64,000 nt of DNA, taken from Lentzea californiensis. Lineage in GTDB: Bacteria; Actinomycetota; Actinomycetes; Mycobacteriales; Pseudonocardiaceae. Positions 1-8,189 of this stretch are shown here, piece after piece. The stretch covers positions 169,582 through 233,581 of the forward strand of contig NZ_JANBBE010000014.1 of NCBI RefSeq assembly GCF_024648825.1, given 5' to 3'. Numbering within the stretch: position 1 is the stretch's first letter; every line of letters starts with the position of its first letter. Under the pieces are notes generated by a model. It saw only the letters and a list, made by a program, of their open reading frames with translations. It was not told the DNA's origin and did not search any database. The translations under genes were made by a program, and so were the position numbers.

Positions 1-1548
1 GCCGATCAACGCCACGAGGTAGGCCCGCTGGTCGCCGATCACCACGGCCTCCTTGATGTACGGGGAGGTCTTCAGCGCGTTCTCGAGCTCGGACGGCGCG
101 ATGTTCTTGCCGCCCGCGGTGATGATGATGTCCTTCATCCGGTCGGTGATCTTCACGTGCGTGCCGTCGACCCACTCGCCGACGTCACCGGTGTGCAGCC
201 AGCCGTCGTCCAGGACTCGTCGCGTGGAGTCGGGATCCTGCCAGTAGCCCGCGAACGTGCCGCCGTGCCTGGTGAGGATCTCGCCGGTCTCCTCGTCGAT
301 CCGGAGCTCGGTGCCGGGCTGCGGTTCGCCGACCGTGCCGATCTTGACCCGGCCGGGCCGGTTCCCCGTTGCCACGGCGGTGTTCTCGGTCATGCCGTAG
401 ACCTCGTGCATCGGCACCCCGATGCCCATGAAGAACTTCAGCACGTCCGGCGCGATCGGCGCGGCTCCTGAAGCCGCGTACCGGACGTGCCGCATGCCGA
501 TGCGGGCCTTCAGCGCACGGAAGCAGAACAGCCAGCCGAGCGCGTAGATCAACCGGCTCTTGCCCGTGTGCTTACCGCCGTTGTGCACCAGCGTTTCGCC
601 GATGACCTCGGCGCGTTTGAGCCAGAACCGGGTGGTCGTGCGCTTGAGCCAGGACGCGGACGAGACGCTGATCGTGACGCCGGCCAGCACCTTCTCCCAG
701 ATGCGGGGCACGCCGAACAGGATCGTCGGCTGCACCTCGCGCAGGTTCGCCTGCACCGTCTCGATCGACTCGGCGAAGTGCACCTGCACGCCGCTGGCCG
801 CGCTGAACCACGTCGTGAAGATGCGCTCGGCGACGTGGCACAAGGGCAGGTAGGACAGCGTGACGTCGGCGGAGGACGGTGGCGGCGAGGTGAACCCGCC
901 GCCCTCCACCAGCACGTGGACGGCGAACTCGACGTTCGCCACGGTGAGCATCGCGCCCTTGGGCGGCCCGGTGGTGCCCGAGGTGTAGATCAACGTCATG
1001 ACGTCGCCGGGTTCGACGGCCGCCATGCGTTCGGTGAGCTCACCGGGGAACGAGTCGCGGTGCTGGGCGCCCAGCGCCAGGAAGTCGTCCCAGGCCAGCA
1101 GTTTCGGGTTGTCGTAGCGACCCTTGATGCCGCGCGGCTCGACGTAGACGATCCATTCGAGCTCGGGGGTGTCCTCCAGCACCAGCAACGCCTTGTCGAC
1201 CTGCTCCTGGTCCTCGGCGATCAGGATCCGCGAACCCGAGTGGGACAGCAGGTAGGCGACCTCGGACGCCGGGTTGGTCGGGTAGAGCCCGACGGTGATG
1301 CCCCTGGCGGCGACGATGCCGAGGTCGGCGTAGAGCCACTCGCGCCGGTTCTCGGATCCGATCGCCACCCGCTCGCCCGGCTGCAGGCCCAGCGCGAGCA
1401 GCGCGTGGCCGACCAGTTCGACGTTCGCCCAGTAGCCGGACCAGGTGACCTCCTGCCAGATACCGAAGTCCTTGGCCCGCAGGGCGATCTGGTCAGGCGT
1501 GTGCTCGGCCCTGTTCTTCACGCGCGTGACGACGGTCGTTGTTGTCAT
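1..1548 (-). CDS. Long-chain acyl-CoA synthetase (AMP-binding), 3' end outside window
   Basis: This gene is read from an ATG at 1548 towards position 1 and stays open to the window edge, so about 516 residues are visible and the C-terminal end is missing. The adenylation motif YTSGTTGPPKG lies near residues 186-196, and later blocks EVYGMTENTA, GWLHTGDVG and the hinge-region DRMKDIIITAGGKNIAPSE are present. These are diagnostic of FadD15-like fatty acyl-CoA ligases, which activate a carboxylic acid with ATP and transfer it to CoA. The start overlaps the stop of the upstream livG-like gene (ATGA), so the two are translationally coupled. The context suggests it activates the acid imported by the adjacent ABC transporter. 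The substrate cannot be read from sequence. Confidence 0.92.
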   Translation of the reverse strand, partial: MTTTTVVTRVKNRAEHTPDQIALRAKDFGIWQEVTWSGYWANVELVGHALLALGLQPGERVAIGSENRREWLYADLGIVAARGITVGLYPTNPASEVAYLLSHSGSRILIAEDQEQVDKALLVLEDTPELEWIVYVEPRGIKGRYDNPKLLAWDDFLALGAQHRDSFPGELTERMAAVEPGDVMTLIYTSGTTGPPKGAMLTVANVEFAVHVLVEGGGFTSPPPSSADVTLSYLPLCHVAERIFTTWFSAASGVQVHFAESIETVQANLREVQPTILFGVPRIWEKVLAGVTISVSSASWLKRTTTRFWLKRAEVIGETLVHNGGKHTGKSRLIYALGWLFCFRALKARIGMRHVRYAASGAAPIAPDVLKFFMGIGVPMHEVYGMTENTAVATGNRPGRVKIGTVGEPQPGTELRIDEETGEILTRHGGTFAGYWQDPDSTRRVLDDGWLHTGDVGEWVDGTHVKITDRMKDIIITAGGKNIAPSELENALKTSPYIKEAVVIGDQRAYLVALIG

Positions 1549-2363
1549 GGCGTCACGCTCTTGTGCTGCTCGCCGAGGTACGCGCGGATGACGTCGGGGT
1601 CCTGCTGCACCTCCGCGGGCGTGCCGGTGCGGATGGGGCGGCCGAAGTCCATGACCATCACGCGGTCGGCCAGGTCCATCACGAGACCCATGTCGTGCTC
1701 CACCATGATCATCGCGATGTTCAGCTCCTCCCGGACGTCGAGGATGAACCGGGCCATGTCCTCGGTCTCCTCGACGTTCATGCCGGCGACCGGCTCGTCG
1801 AGCAGCAGGAGCTTCGGCTCCATGGCCAGCGCCCTGCCCAGCTCGACGCGCTTCTGCACGCCGTAGGGCAGCAGGCCGACCGGGTACCGGCGCCACTGCT
1901 CCAGTTCGAGGAAGTCGATGACCTGCTCGACCGCGGCCCTGTTCTCCAGCTCCTCGGTGCGGGCCCTGCCGAGCCAGAAGAACGCCGACAGCGCGCCGTA
2001 CCGCATGTGGTTGTGGCGGCCGAGCATGAGGTTGTCGACGACGGTGAGGTGGGAGAACAGCTCGATGTTCTGGAACGTGCGGGCCATGCCCCGCGCGGCG
2101 ATGCGGTGCGGCCGCATGCCGATCAGGTCCTGCCCGCGGAAGCGCACGGTGCCCTGCTGCGGCCGGTAGACGCCGCTCAGGACGTTGAAGATGGACGTCT
2201 TGCCGGCGCCGTTCGGGCCGATGACGGCGAAGAGCTCACCCTCCCCGACCTCGAACGACACCCCGTCGACCGCCACGACCCCGTCGAACGCGAGCCGGAC
2301 GTCGGTGACCTCCAGGACGGCGGTGGACGGCGCCTCCGCCGAACCGCGCACGCCGGCGCTCAT
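1545..2363 (-). CDS. LivG-type ABC transporter ATP-binding protein
   Basis: This is an ATPase of the high-affinity branched-chain amino acid transport family, about 272 aa. It shows Walker A GPNGAGKTS, a LivG-style signature PYGVQKRVELGRAL, Walker B LLLLDEPVAGMN and a switch histidine in VEHDMGLVMDLADRV. A GTG at 2372 is also in frame, but the ATG at 2363 overlaps the livF stop as ATGA and has AGGAAG upstream, so I chose it. It lies between livF-like and fadD-like genes in one minus-strand operon. Such livFG-fadD sets in actinobacteria are followed by livH/livM permeases and a binding protein, which would lie beyond position 1. The substrate could be an amino acid or a hydrophobic carboxylate. 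Confidence 0.9.
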   Translation of the reverse strand: MSAGVRGSAEAPSTAVLEVTDVRLAFDGVVAVDGVSFEVGEGELFAVIGPNGAGKTSIFNVLSGVYRPQQGTVRFRGQDLIGMRPHRIAARGMARTFQNIELFSHLTVVDNLMLGRHNHMRYGALSAFFWLGRARTEELENRAAVEQVIDFLELEQWRRYPVGLLPYGVQKRVELGRALAMEPKLLLLDEPVAGMNVEETEDMARFILDVREELNIAMIMVEHDMGLVMDLADRVMVMDFGRPIRTGTPAEVQQDPDVIRAYLGEQHKSVTP

Positions 2364-3133
2364 GACAACCACCGCTTCCTGCGCTTGTAGTGCTTGACCG
2401 CACGGAACGAGGAGGTGCCGAGGCCGAGGTAGAACTCGCGGATGTCATCGTCGGCGAGAAGTGCCTCCGCCGGCTTGTCCATGACGACCTTGCCGGTCTC
2501 CAGCACATAGCCGTGGTCGGCGATGGAGAGAGCCATGCTGGCGTTCTGCTCGACCAGCAGGACCGTGGTGCCCTGTTCGTTGATCTTCACGACGAGGTCG
2601 CGGATCTGCTGGACCAGCAGCGGCGCGAGACCGAGGCTGGGTTCGTCCAGCAGCAGGTAGGACGGTTCCGACATCAGCGCCCGGCCGATCGAGAGCATCT
2701 GCTGCTCGCCGCCGGACAGGTAGCCCGCGCTCTGTCTTCGCCGTTCGAGCAGCCGGGGGAACAGCTCGTAGCAGCGGTCCAGGTTCTGCTTGAGCCGCTT
2801 CGGCCTCGCGTGGCCACCGACCTTGAGGTTCTCCTCGACGGTCAGTTCGGACAGGATCCGGCGGCCCTCCAGAGCCTGTTTGATGCCCCGGTCCGCGATC
2901 TTGGCCGGTGAGAGGCGGTGGATCGGTTCACCGTCGAGCATGATCGAGCCCTTGGTCACCTTGCCGTCGTGCACGTCGAGCAGGCCGCTGAAGGCCCTCA
3001 TCAGGGTCGTCTTGCCCGCTCCGTTCGCACCGAGCAGCGCGACGACCTTGCCCTGCGGCACCTGCAGGCTCACGCCGCGGAGCACCAGCATCACGTCGTC
3101 GTAGACGACCTCGAGGTTGTTCGCTTCGAGCAC
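2360..3133 (-). CDS. LivF-type ABC transporter ATP-binding protein
   Basis: First visible gene of the minus-strand operon, 257 aa, GTG start at 3133 with a strong TAGGAGG site 7 nt upstream. It has Walker A GANGAGKTT, the signature LSGGEQQMLSIGRALM and Walker B YLLLDEPSLGL, and its length is normal for LivF. It would pair with the LivG-like protein as a heterodimeric ATPase under two LivH/LivM-type permeases. Its stop overlaps the livG start. A near-palindrome about 25 nt upstream of the start could be an operator. Confidence 0.92.
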   Translation of the reverse strand: MLEANNLEVVYDDVMLVLRGVSLQVPQGKVVALLGANGAGKTTLMRAFSGLLDVHDGKVTKGSIMLDGEPIHRLSPAKIADRGIKQALEGRRILSELTVEENLKVGGHARPKRLKQNLDRCYELFPRLLERRRQSAGYLSGGEQQMLSIGRALMSEPSYLLLDEPSLGLAPLLVQQIRDLVVKINEQGTTVLLVEQNASMALSIADHGYVLETGKVVMDKPAEALLADDDIREFYLGLGTSSFRAVKHYKRRKRWLS

Positions 3134-3156
3134 CAGCGCCTCCTAGGGGCCCCTGA

Positions 3157-3172
3157 CATACCGCGCAGTATG
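3157..3172. promoter_or_regulatory. Possible operator upstream of livF-livG-fadD
   Basis: CATAC and GTATG half-sites flank six bases in a 16-bp near-palindrome (14 of 16 positions symmetric) about 25 bp upstream of the livF-like start. The size and position fit a TetR-family operator, as often controls lipid-uptake operons. No regulator gene is adjacent in the window, so this is inference only. Confidence 0.3.
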
Positions 3173-3347
3173 CCGCCCGTGAGACTTGGATCACAGAGCG
3201 ATTTGACCACTGCGGGCGATTTCGTGATGTGCGGGCCGCAAGCGGTTCGGCACTCTGCGTGACCGTCCAGTGTGGACACAGGTCGGATGTGTAACAGCGC
3301 GTCGCTCGGGTACTCACCTTCCGACACCAATCGAAGGAGGAGGTTTC

Positions 3348-3812
3348 GTGACCACCATTGAGAAGTCGGTGGACGTCCATGTGCCTGTGAGCACGGCTTA
3401 CAACCAGTGGACCCAGTTCGAATCCTTCCCGGCGTTCATGGACGGGGTCGAGAAGATCGACCAGATCACGCCGACCAGGACCCACTGGACCACGAAGATC
3501 GGCGGGGTCGTCCGCGAGTTCGACGCGGAGATCACCGAGCAGCACGCGGACGAGCGAGTCGCGTGGACCACGGTCGACGGGCCGCCGCAGGGTGGCGTGG
3601 TGACGTTCCACCGCCTGGACAACGACACGACTCGGGTGCACCTCCAGATGGAGTACTCCCCCGAGACCATCACCGAGAAGGCCGGAGCGGCGCTGGGCGT
3701 CGTCGGCCACCGGGTCGAGGGTGACCTCAAGCGGTTCAAGGAGTTCATCGAGAACCGCGGTGCCGAGACCGGCGCCTGGCGGGGCGACGTGACGCCGCCG
3801 CCGCAGGTCTGA
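3348..3812 (+). CDS. SRPBCC-family protein (polyketide cyclase/COQ10-like fold)
   Basis: A 154-aa protein starting at GTG 3348 behind a strong GAAGGAGGAGG site. The sequence opens with TIEKSVDVHVPVSTAYNQW and continues through FPAFMDGVEKIDQI to a C-terminal helix EGDLKRFKEFIENRG, the pattern of the START-like SRPBCC fold that binds hydrophobic ligands in a helix-grip cavity. Actinobacteria carry many copies, usually of unknown ligand and often induced in stress. It is followed 12 bp later by a SigB/F-type sigma factor gene, so the two may be co-transcribed. No enzymatic role can be assigned. Confidence 0.8.
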   Translation: MTTIEKSVDVHVPVSTAYNQWTQFESFPAFMDGVEKIDQITPTRTHWTTKIGGVVREFDAEITEQHADERVAWTTVDGPPQGGVVTFHRLDNDTTRVHLQMEYSPETITEKAGAALGVVGHRVEGDLKRFKEFIENRGAETGAWRGDVTPPPQV

Positions 3813-3824
3813 TCGCGGTGCGCG

Positions 3825-4544
3825 TTGACGCCAGACCAGCACGCGGCGTTTGAGGAACTCGCCCGCATCAGCCGTGACTCGCCGCGTTACTACGTGATGC
3901 GGGACCGGCTGGTGCGCGAGTACCTCCCCCTTGCCCGGCACATCGCTCGCCGTTTCAGCGAACGCGGCGAGCCCATGGAAGATCTCGCGCAGGTGGCGGC
4001 GGTCGGACTGATCAACGCCATCGACCGGTTCGACGTCTCACGGCAGACGGACTTCCTGTCCTACGCCGTGCCGACGATCACCGGCGAGGTGCGGCGTCAC
4101 TTCCGCGACCAGTGCTGGGCGGTGCGCGTGCCCCGCAGGTTGAAAGAACTGTGCGATGCCATCGACGGCGCGACCGCCGAGCTCTCGCACCGGACCGGGC
4201 GGTCTCCGACTCCCTCGGAGATCGCCCGGCACCTCGGGGTGTCGCTCACCGACGTCTACGAGGGCCTGCGGATCGAGAAGAACATCGCGTTCGCGCCTCT
4301 GGACTCACTGGAGAGCTCGACCGTCGACGATCCAGCGCTGGAAGGCGTGGAGATCCACGAGGCCCTGCAGCCGATGCTGCGGGGCCTTCCGCGCCGTGAG
4401 CGGACGATCGTGGTCCTGCGCTTCTTCGGCCGGCTGACCCAGACGGAGATCGCCCGCCGCGTGGGCATCTCCCAGATGCACGTGTCACGGCTGCTCACCA
4501 AGTCCCTGGAGCAGCTGCGGCACGACTTGCTGGCCGAGGAGTGA
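3825..4544 (+). CDS. SigB/SigF-type group 3 RNA polymerase sigma factor
   Basis: A 239-aa sigma factor. Region 2 is clear (YLPLARHIARRFSERGEPMED, then QVAAVGLINAIDRFDVSR and DFLSYAVPTITGEVRRHFRD), followed by region 3 (LKELCDAIDGATAELSHRTG) and region 4 (LPRRERTIVVLRFFGRLTQTE, then IARRVGISQMHVSRLL). This is the general-stress SigB/SigF class that anti-sigma kinases and STAS antagonists normally control. No anti-sigma kinase lies next to it; the nearest STAS protein is at 7827. The TTG start at 3825 keeps a normal N-terminus but has no strong ribosome site, so the start is uncertain. Confidence 0.92.
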   Translation: MTPDQHAAFEELARISRDSPRYYVMRDRLVREYLPLARHIARRFSERGEPMEDLAQVAAVGLINAIDRFDVSRQTDFLSYAVPTITGEVRRHFRDQCWAVRVPRRLKELCDAIDGATAELSHRTGRSPTPSEIARHLGVSLTDVYEGLRIEKNIAFAPLDSLESSTVDDPALEGVEIHEALQPMLRGLPRRERTIVVLRFFGRLTQTEIARRVGISQMHVSRLLTKSLEQLRHDLLAEE

Positions 4545-4586
4545 AATGAGCGAGCGGGAATGTCCGGTTCTGGCGATACTGGGGTC

Positions 4587-5012
4587 ATGAACCGGTTGCG
4601 GTGGCCCCAGAAACTGGCGATCGGCACTGGCGCCCTGCTTGTGCTCTGGGGCGTGGCCGGGTTCTTCGTGACCGGTCTCTCGTCGTTCGCGGGTGAGGCG
4701 GACACGTGGGTCCTGGGCCTGCGCGTCAACCCGCTGCAGAACGTCATCCACCTGGTCTTCGGCGCCGCCCTGCTGTTCGCGGTACCGCGCCTGAAGGCGC
4801 TGACCGGAACCGGATTGCTCGTGGCGGTGCTGTTCCTGGTGATGTTCGGGCTGGGCCTGGCCCGCTACGACGGCGAGGTCGTGAACTTCCTCAACGTCAA
4901 CCCCGGCTCGAACGCGCTGCACCTCTTCGCCGGCTTCGCCTCGCTGGCGGCGGCGCAGGGGGCGGCGTGGTGCCGCCAGTGCGACCGCGCCGCCGCCGTC
5001 AAGCCTGCTTGA
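4587..5012 (+). CDS. DUF4383 membrane protein
   Basis: About 141 aa with four hydrophobic segments: LAIGTGALLVLWGVAGFFV, NVIHLVFGAALLFAVP, GLLVAVLFLVMFGLGLA and ALHLFAGFASLAAAQG. The spacing and the repeated N-[VA]-[IL]-H-L motifs match the DUF4383 family, common in actinobacteria and of unknown function. An in-frame ATG at 4560 would add nine residues and is an alternative start. The last 14 bp overlap the 3' end of the convergent topoisomerase gene. Confidence 0.8.
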   Translation: MNRLRWPQKLAIGTGALLVLWGVAGFFVTGLSSFAGEADTWVLGLRVNPLQNVIHLVFGAALLFAVPRLKALTGTGLLVAVLFLVMFGLGLARYDGEVVNFLNVNPGSNALHLFAGFASLAAAQGAAWCRQCDRAAAVKPA

Positions 5013-5922
5013 GCAGCTTCCGCACCGCCCGTTCCGGGTCGCCCCCGTTGATCACCCGGCCGTGCTCGAACGCCTCCACCAGGCGCGGGTCCACGTAGGA
5101 CTTCCTCGCCACGGACGGCGTGTTGCCGAGGTCCTCCGCGACCTCCTTCATGACCGCGCTGACCGCCCGCTTCGACGGCTTGCCCCGTTCGCGCAAGGCG
5201 TGCGCGAACGCCTGGGCGGCGAAGACCGTGGCGTGCCAGGTGCGCAGGTCCTTCACGCTGAACTCGTCGCCGACCAGCTCGCGGAAGCGTTCGTTGACGT
5301 CGTCCGCGGTGAGGTCGAAGACGCGGCAGTCCGGCGTCCGGTCCCGCAGCAACGACCGGACGGCCCCGGCGAGCGCGCGATCGGTGATCTCGTGGTCCAC
5401 CTGGACGCCGTGCTTGGCGGGGAACCGGAAGCGCACCCGGTCGCCGGTGACCGAGAGGTGTTCGCAGAGCAGGGTCGCGACGCCGTGCGTCCCGTTCTCC
5501 TCGGCGTACTCCTCATGGCCGACGCGGAAGACACCGAGGTCGAGCATCCGCAGCGCGATGGCGAGCAACCGCCTCCGGCCGCGCGTCCTCATGTCCTTCT
5601 CGATCTGCTCGCGGAACCTGCCGAGCTTCGGGGCGAGCTCCAGCACGCGGGCGAACTTCTCCGTGTCGCGGTCGGCCCGCCACTTGTCGTGGTAGAGGTA
5701 CTGGCGACGCCCGGCGTCGTCGTACCCGACGGCCTGGATGTGGCCGTTCGGGTGCGGTGAGATCCACACGTCCCGCCAGGCGGGTGGGATCACGAGGGCC
5801 TTCACCCGTTCGACGTCACTCGCGGACAGCGCCCGGCCGTCGCCGTCGAGGTACCGGAACCCCTTGCCCTGCCTGCGCCGCGTCCAGCCTGGACCTGCGG
5901 TGTTGCTGCGCCGCAGTCTCAT
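4999..5922 (-). CDS. Bacterial DNA topoisomerase IB
   Basis: A 307-aa poxvirus-like type IB topoisomerase, which relaxes supercoils by nicking one strand through a 3'-phosphotyrosine. The N-terminal domain has FRYLDGDGRAL and IPPAWRDVWISPHPNGHIQA. The catalytic domain has RVGHEEYAEENGTHGVATLL, KDLRTWHATVFAAQAF and the C-terminal nucleophile tyrosine in ARKSYVDPRLVEAF. Length and motif order are normal, and the enzyme looks intact. It stands alone, divergent from the next gene by 49 bp and convergent with the DUF4383 gene. Confidence 0.95.
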   Translation of the reverse strand: MRLRRSNTAGPGWTRRRQGKGFRYLDGDGRALSASDVERVKALVIPPAWRDVWISPHPNGHIQAVGYDDAGRRQYLYHDKWRADRDTEKFARVLELAPKLGRFREQIEKDMRTRGRRRLLAIALRMLDLGVFRVGHEEYAEENGTHGVATLLCEHLSVTGDRVRFRFPAKHGVQVDHEITDRALAGAVRSLLRDRTPDCRVFDLTADDVNERFRELVGDEFSVKDLRTWHATVFAAQAFAHALRERGKPSKRAVSAVMKEVAEDLGNTPSVARKSYVDPRLVEAFEHGRVINGGDPERAVRKLLKQA

Positions 5923-5971
5923 CTGGCCACCCCGGGATTGATCAGCATGGAGAGCGGGTACCCGCTCTCCG

Positions 5972-7039
5972 ATGAATCACTACACGGTCGGTGTGGAACA
6001 GGAGTTCCTGCTCGTGGATCCCGATTCGCGGCGGCCGGTGGCACTGGCACCCCGCGTCCGGGAGATCTCGCGCGCGCCGGGAGACCTCGACGTGCAGGGT
6101 GAGCTCACGCCGTTCCAGATCGAGATCGCCACCGGTGTCACCTCCTCGTTCGACGAGCTGTCCGAGCAGGTCCGGCTCGGCCGCCGGGTGCTCGTGGACG
6201 CCGCGGACGAGGCAGGGTGCCGGCTCGTGGCGACGGGCATGCCGCCGATCGGCGAGGCCGGGCCCCCTCCCGGATCGGATGACCCCCGCTATCACCGGAT
6301 CGAGTACTCCCATCGACGGCTCGTCACCGGAACGGGTGCCTGCGGACTGCACGTCCACGTAGGTGTCTCCTCGAGTTCCGAGGCCTTGGCGGCGTCGAAC
6401 AAACTGCGTGCGTGGCTGCCGACGTTGCTGGCTCTGAGTGCGAACTCCCCGTACTACCAGGGAGAGGACACCGGGTACGCCAGCTGGCGGTCGATGGTGT
6501 GGTCGCGCTGGCCGGTGAGCGGACCGCCGCCGTTCTGGCACGGCCCCGACGACTACGACCGGACCGTCGAGGCGCTGATCAGCTCGGAAGCGTTGATGGA
6601 CAGGGCGATGGTGTACTGGGACGTCCGCCCGTCGGCCGATCATCCGACCGTTGAGGTCCGCATCGCCGACATCCCGCAACTGGCAACGGAAGTCGCGGTC
6701 CTCGCCGAGTTGGTCCGGGCCCTCGTCGTGACGGAACCCTCCGAACAGCGGGTGGACGATTCCGTGCTGCGAGCGGCATATTGGCGGGCGTCGCGCGACG
6801 GGGTCGACGGACTGGCCGCCGATCCACACACCGGAAAACTCTCCCCCGCGTTCGACCGGGCAGTGTCGCTCGTGGAGCACGTCGAGGTCGCACTGCGCGA
6901 TCGTGGCACTCTGTCTACTGTGGAGCAGCAATTGGACTGGTTGCGCCACAACGGCTGCGGAGCCGCCCGGCAACGACGCTGCCCGGACCCCGAGTCCCTT
7001 GTGGACATGCTGATCGCCCGAACGCGTGAGGAAACCTGA
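5972..7039 (+). CDS. Carboxylate-amine ligase, YbdK/GCS2 family
   Basis: A 355-aa protein of the glutamate-cysteine ligase 2 family. The opening TVGVEQEFLLVDPDSRRPV carries the metal- and ATP-binding E-x-E pattern; GELTPFQIEIATGV, CGLHVHVGVSS, ANSPYYQGEDTGYASWRS and SADHPTVEVRIADIP follow as in YbdK/EgtA-type ligases. Members join an amino group to the gamma-carboxyl of glutamate or a similar acid. The substrate here is unknown, since many actinobacterial copies are not involved in mycothiol or ergothioneine synthesis. Its stop overlaps the next start (TGATG), coupling it to the HO-like protein. Confidence 0.88.
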   Translation: MNHYTVGVEQEFLLVDPDSRRPVALAPRVREISRAPGDLDVQGELTPFQIEIATGVTSSFDELSEQVRLGRRVLVDAADEAGCRLVATGMPPIGEAGPPPGSDDPRYHRIEYSHRRLVTGTGACGLHVHVGVSSSSEALAASNKLRAWLPTLLALSANSPYYQGEDTGYASWRSMVWSRWPVSGPPPFWHGPDDYDRTVEALISSEALMDRAMVYWDVRPSADHPTVEVRIADIPQLATEVAVLAELVRALVVTEPSEQRVDDSVLRAAYWRASRDGVDGLAADPHTGKLSPAFDRAVSLVEHVEVALRDRGTLSTVEQQLDWLRHNGCGAARQRRCPDPESLVDMLIARTREET

Positions 7040-7806
7040 TGCGCCTCCCCGCTCCCCGCGGCCACATGAGCTCAGCCCTGGTCGCAGCGCTGCGCCTGCC
7101 GCCCCCGCCGCGGCCCGCGCTGCTCGTCAGCGGCGGCACCAGGGAAGCCTGGCAGGACGACGACCTGCAGCTGTCGCTGTGGATCTGCTACGAGCTGCGG
7201 ATGCGCGGCTTCGACGACGTCGCCACCGGCTGGGAGGACCACCCGGCGCTGGCCCAGTTCCACGCGGCGCTGGAAGCCCGCTGGGAGGGGGCGCTCCGGT
7301 CGTTGACCGAGGTCACCTCACCCGTCGCGCTGTCGGACGAGGGGCTGGCGGAACTGCGCCGCCACCAGGCGTTCTGGCAGCCGCGCAGCGAGATGCGCTC
7401 GGTGCTGCGCGACATCCAGGGCGACGCCTACGGCACGCGCTCCGAACACACCCATTCGGTGCTGTTCACCGTGACGCTGCGTGACCTCGACCCTTTTGCC
7501 GGCGTGGACGAGATGCCCGCACCGACCCTCGCGCTGGCGAACGCGCTGTCGTTGTTCGGCCTGCACCGGCGGCTCGTCGGGGCTCTCGTAGGCTTCCTGA
7601 CGGCGGTCGACACCATCGGCGGTGACCCGTTCGCGCAGCTGCTGCCCGTCCAGTGCCCGCCGGAGGACGTCCGCCTCGGCTTCACCGCGTGCCACGAACT
7701 GCACGCCCGCCTCACCCAGCACGTCCACGCTTCCCAGCAGGCAGGCCGCACCTCCTTGAGGGGCCGTCGACCGCCGGTCTCCGGCCGGGTTAACGTGGGG
7801 TGCTGA
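7039..7806 (+). CDS. Shortened iron-containing redox enzyme (heme-oxygenase-like fold)
   Basis: A 255-aa protein coupled to the preceding ligase gene. The blocks LSLWICYELRMRGFDD, IQGDAYGTRSEHTHSVLF and LSLFGLHRRLVGALVGFL resemble the actinobacterial iron-containing redox enzyme family with a heme-oxygenase-like diiron fold, usually 300-plus residues. Compared with that pattern from memory, the middle is shorter. The C-terminus after FAQLL runs into a basic tail (RTSLRGRRPPVSGRVNVGC) where a further metal-binding D/E-x-x-H helix is expected. It may be a decayed or repurposed member. Family assignment is moderate. Confidence 0.5.
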   Translation: MRLPAPRGHMSSALVAALRLPPPPRPALLVSGGTREAWQDDDLQLSLWICYELRMRGFDDVATGWEDHPALAQFHAALEARWEGALRSLTEVTSPVALSDEGLAELRRHQAFWQPRSEMRSVLRDIQGDAYGTRSEHTHSVLFTVTLRDLDPFAGVDEMPAPTLALANALSLFGLHRRLVGALVGFLTAVDTIGGDPFAQLLPVQCPPEDVRLGFTACHELHARLTQHVHASQQAGRTSLRGRRPPVSGRVNVGC

Positions 7807-7826
7807 CCGCTTACGAAGGAGATCAC

Positions 7827-8189
7827 GTGCCTGACCCCACTGCTCTGGCCACCGTGGTCGTCGACCGGCTCGCCCCCGACGTCGTCGTGCTGCGTGTGTC
7901 CGGTGAGCTCGACACCACCTCCAGTGGTTCGCTGACCGGCCCGCTGGACACCCACGTGACGGAAGGCCTGCGAGCCGTCGTCGTGGATCTCGGCGGCGTC
8001 CGGTTCCTGGGGTCCGCCGGGCTGGAGGCCCTGGTCCTGGGACAGCAGCGCGCGTCGAAGGCCGGCGTCGAGTTCGTGGTGGTGGCGTCGACCCGCGCCG
8101 CGTTGCGACCCATCGAAGCGACCGGGCTCGACGCGGTGTTCACCATCGTGAAGTCGGTGGACGAGGCGACGCAGCGCTTCTCGTCCTGA
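7827..8189 (+). CDS. STAS-domain anti-sigma factor antagonist
   Basis: A 120-aa single STAS domain, GTG start at 7827 after GAAGGAG. The strand DVVVLRVSGELDTTSSG and the phosphorylation loop VVVDLGGVRFLGSAGLEAL, with the conserved serine in GSAG, match anti-anti-sigma factors of the RsbV/SpoIIAA class. Such proteins release a sigma factor by binding its anti-sigma kinase when unphosphorylated. No kinase is adjacent. The SigB/F-type factor at 3825 is a possible but unproven downstream target. Confidence 0.9.
   Translation: MPDPTALATVVVDRLAPDVVVLRVSGELDTTSSGSLTGPLDTHVTEGLRAVVVDLGGVRFLGSAGLEALVLGQQRASKAGVEFVVVASTRAALRPIEATGLDAVFTIVKSVDEATQRFSS

Noticed and set aside
487..1866. 459-residue open frame on the plus strand
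   Set aside because: It is antisense to the acyl-CoA synthetase and LivG genes, is rich in Arg, His, Leu and Asp, and shows no family motif. It is the usual complementary shadow frame in 70 % GC DNA.
3825..8189. Complete sigma/anti-sigma/antagonist partner-switch module
   Set aside because: A SigB/F-type factor and a STAS protein are present but 3.3 kb apart, and no HATPase anti-sigma kinase lies between or beside them. A functional link is only possible, so I did not call a module.
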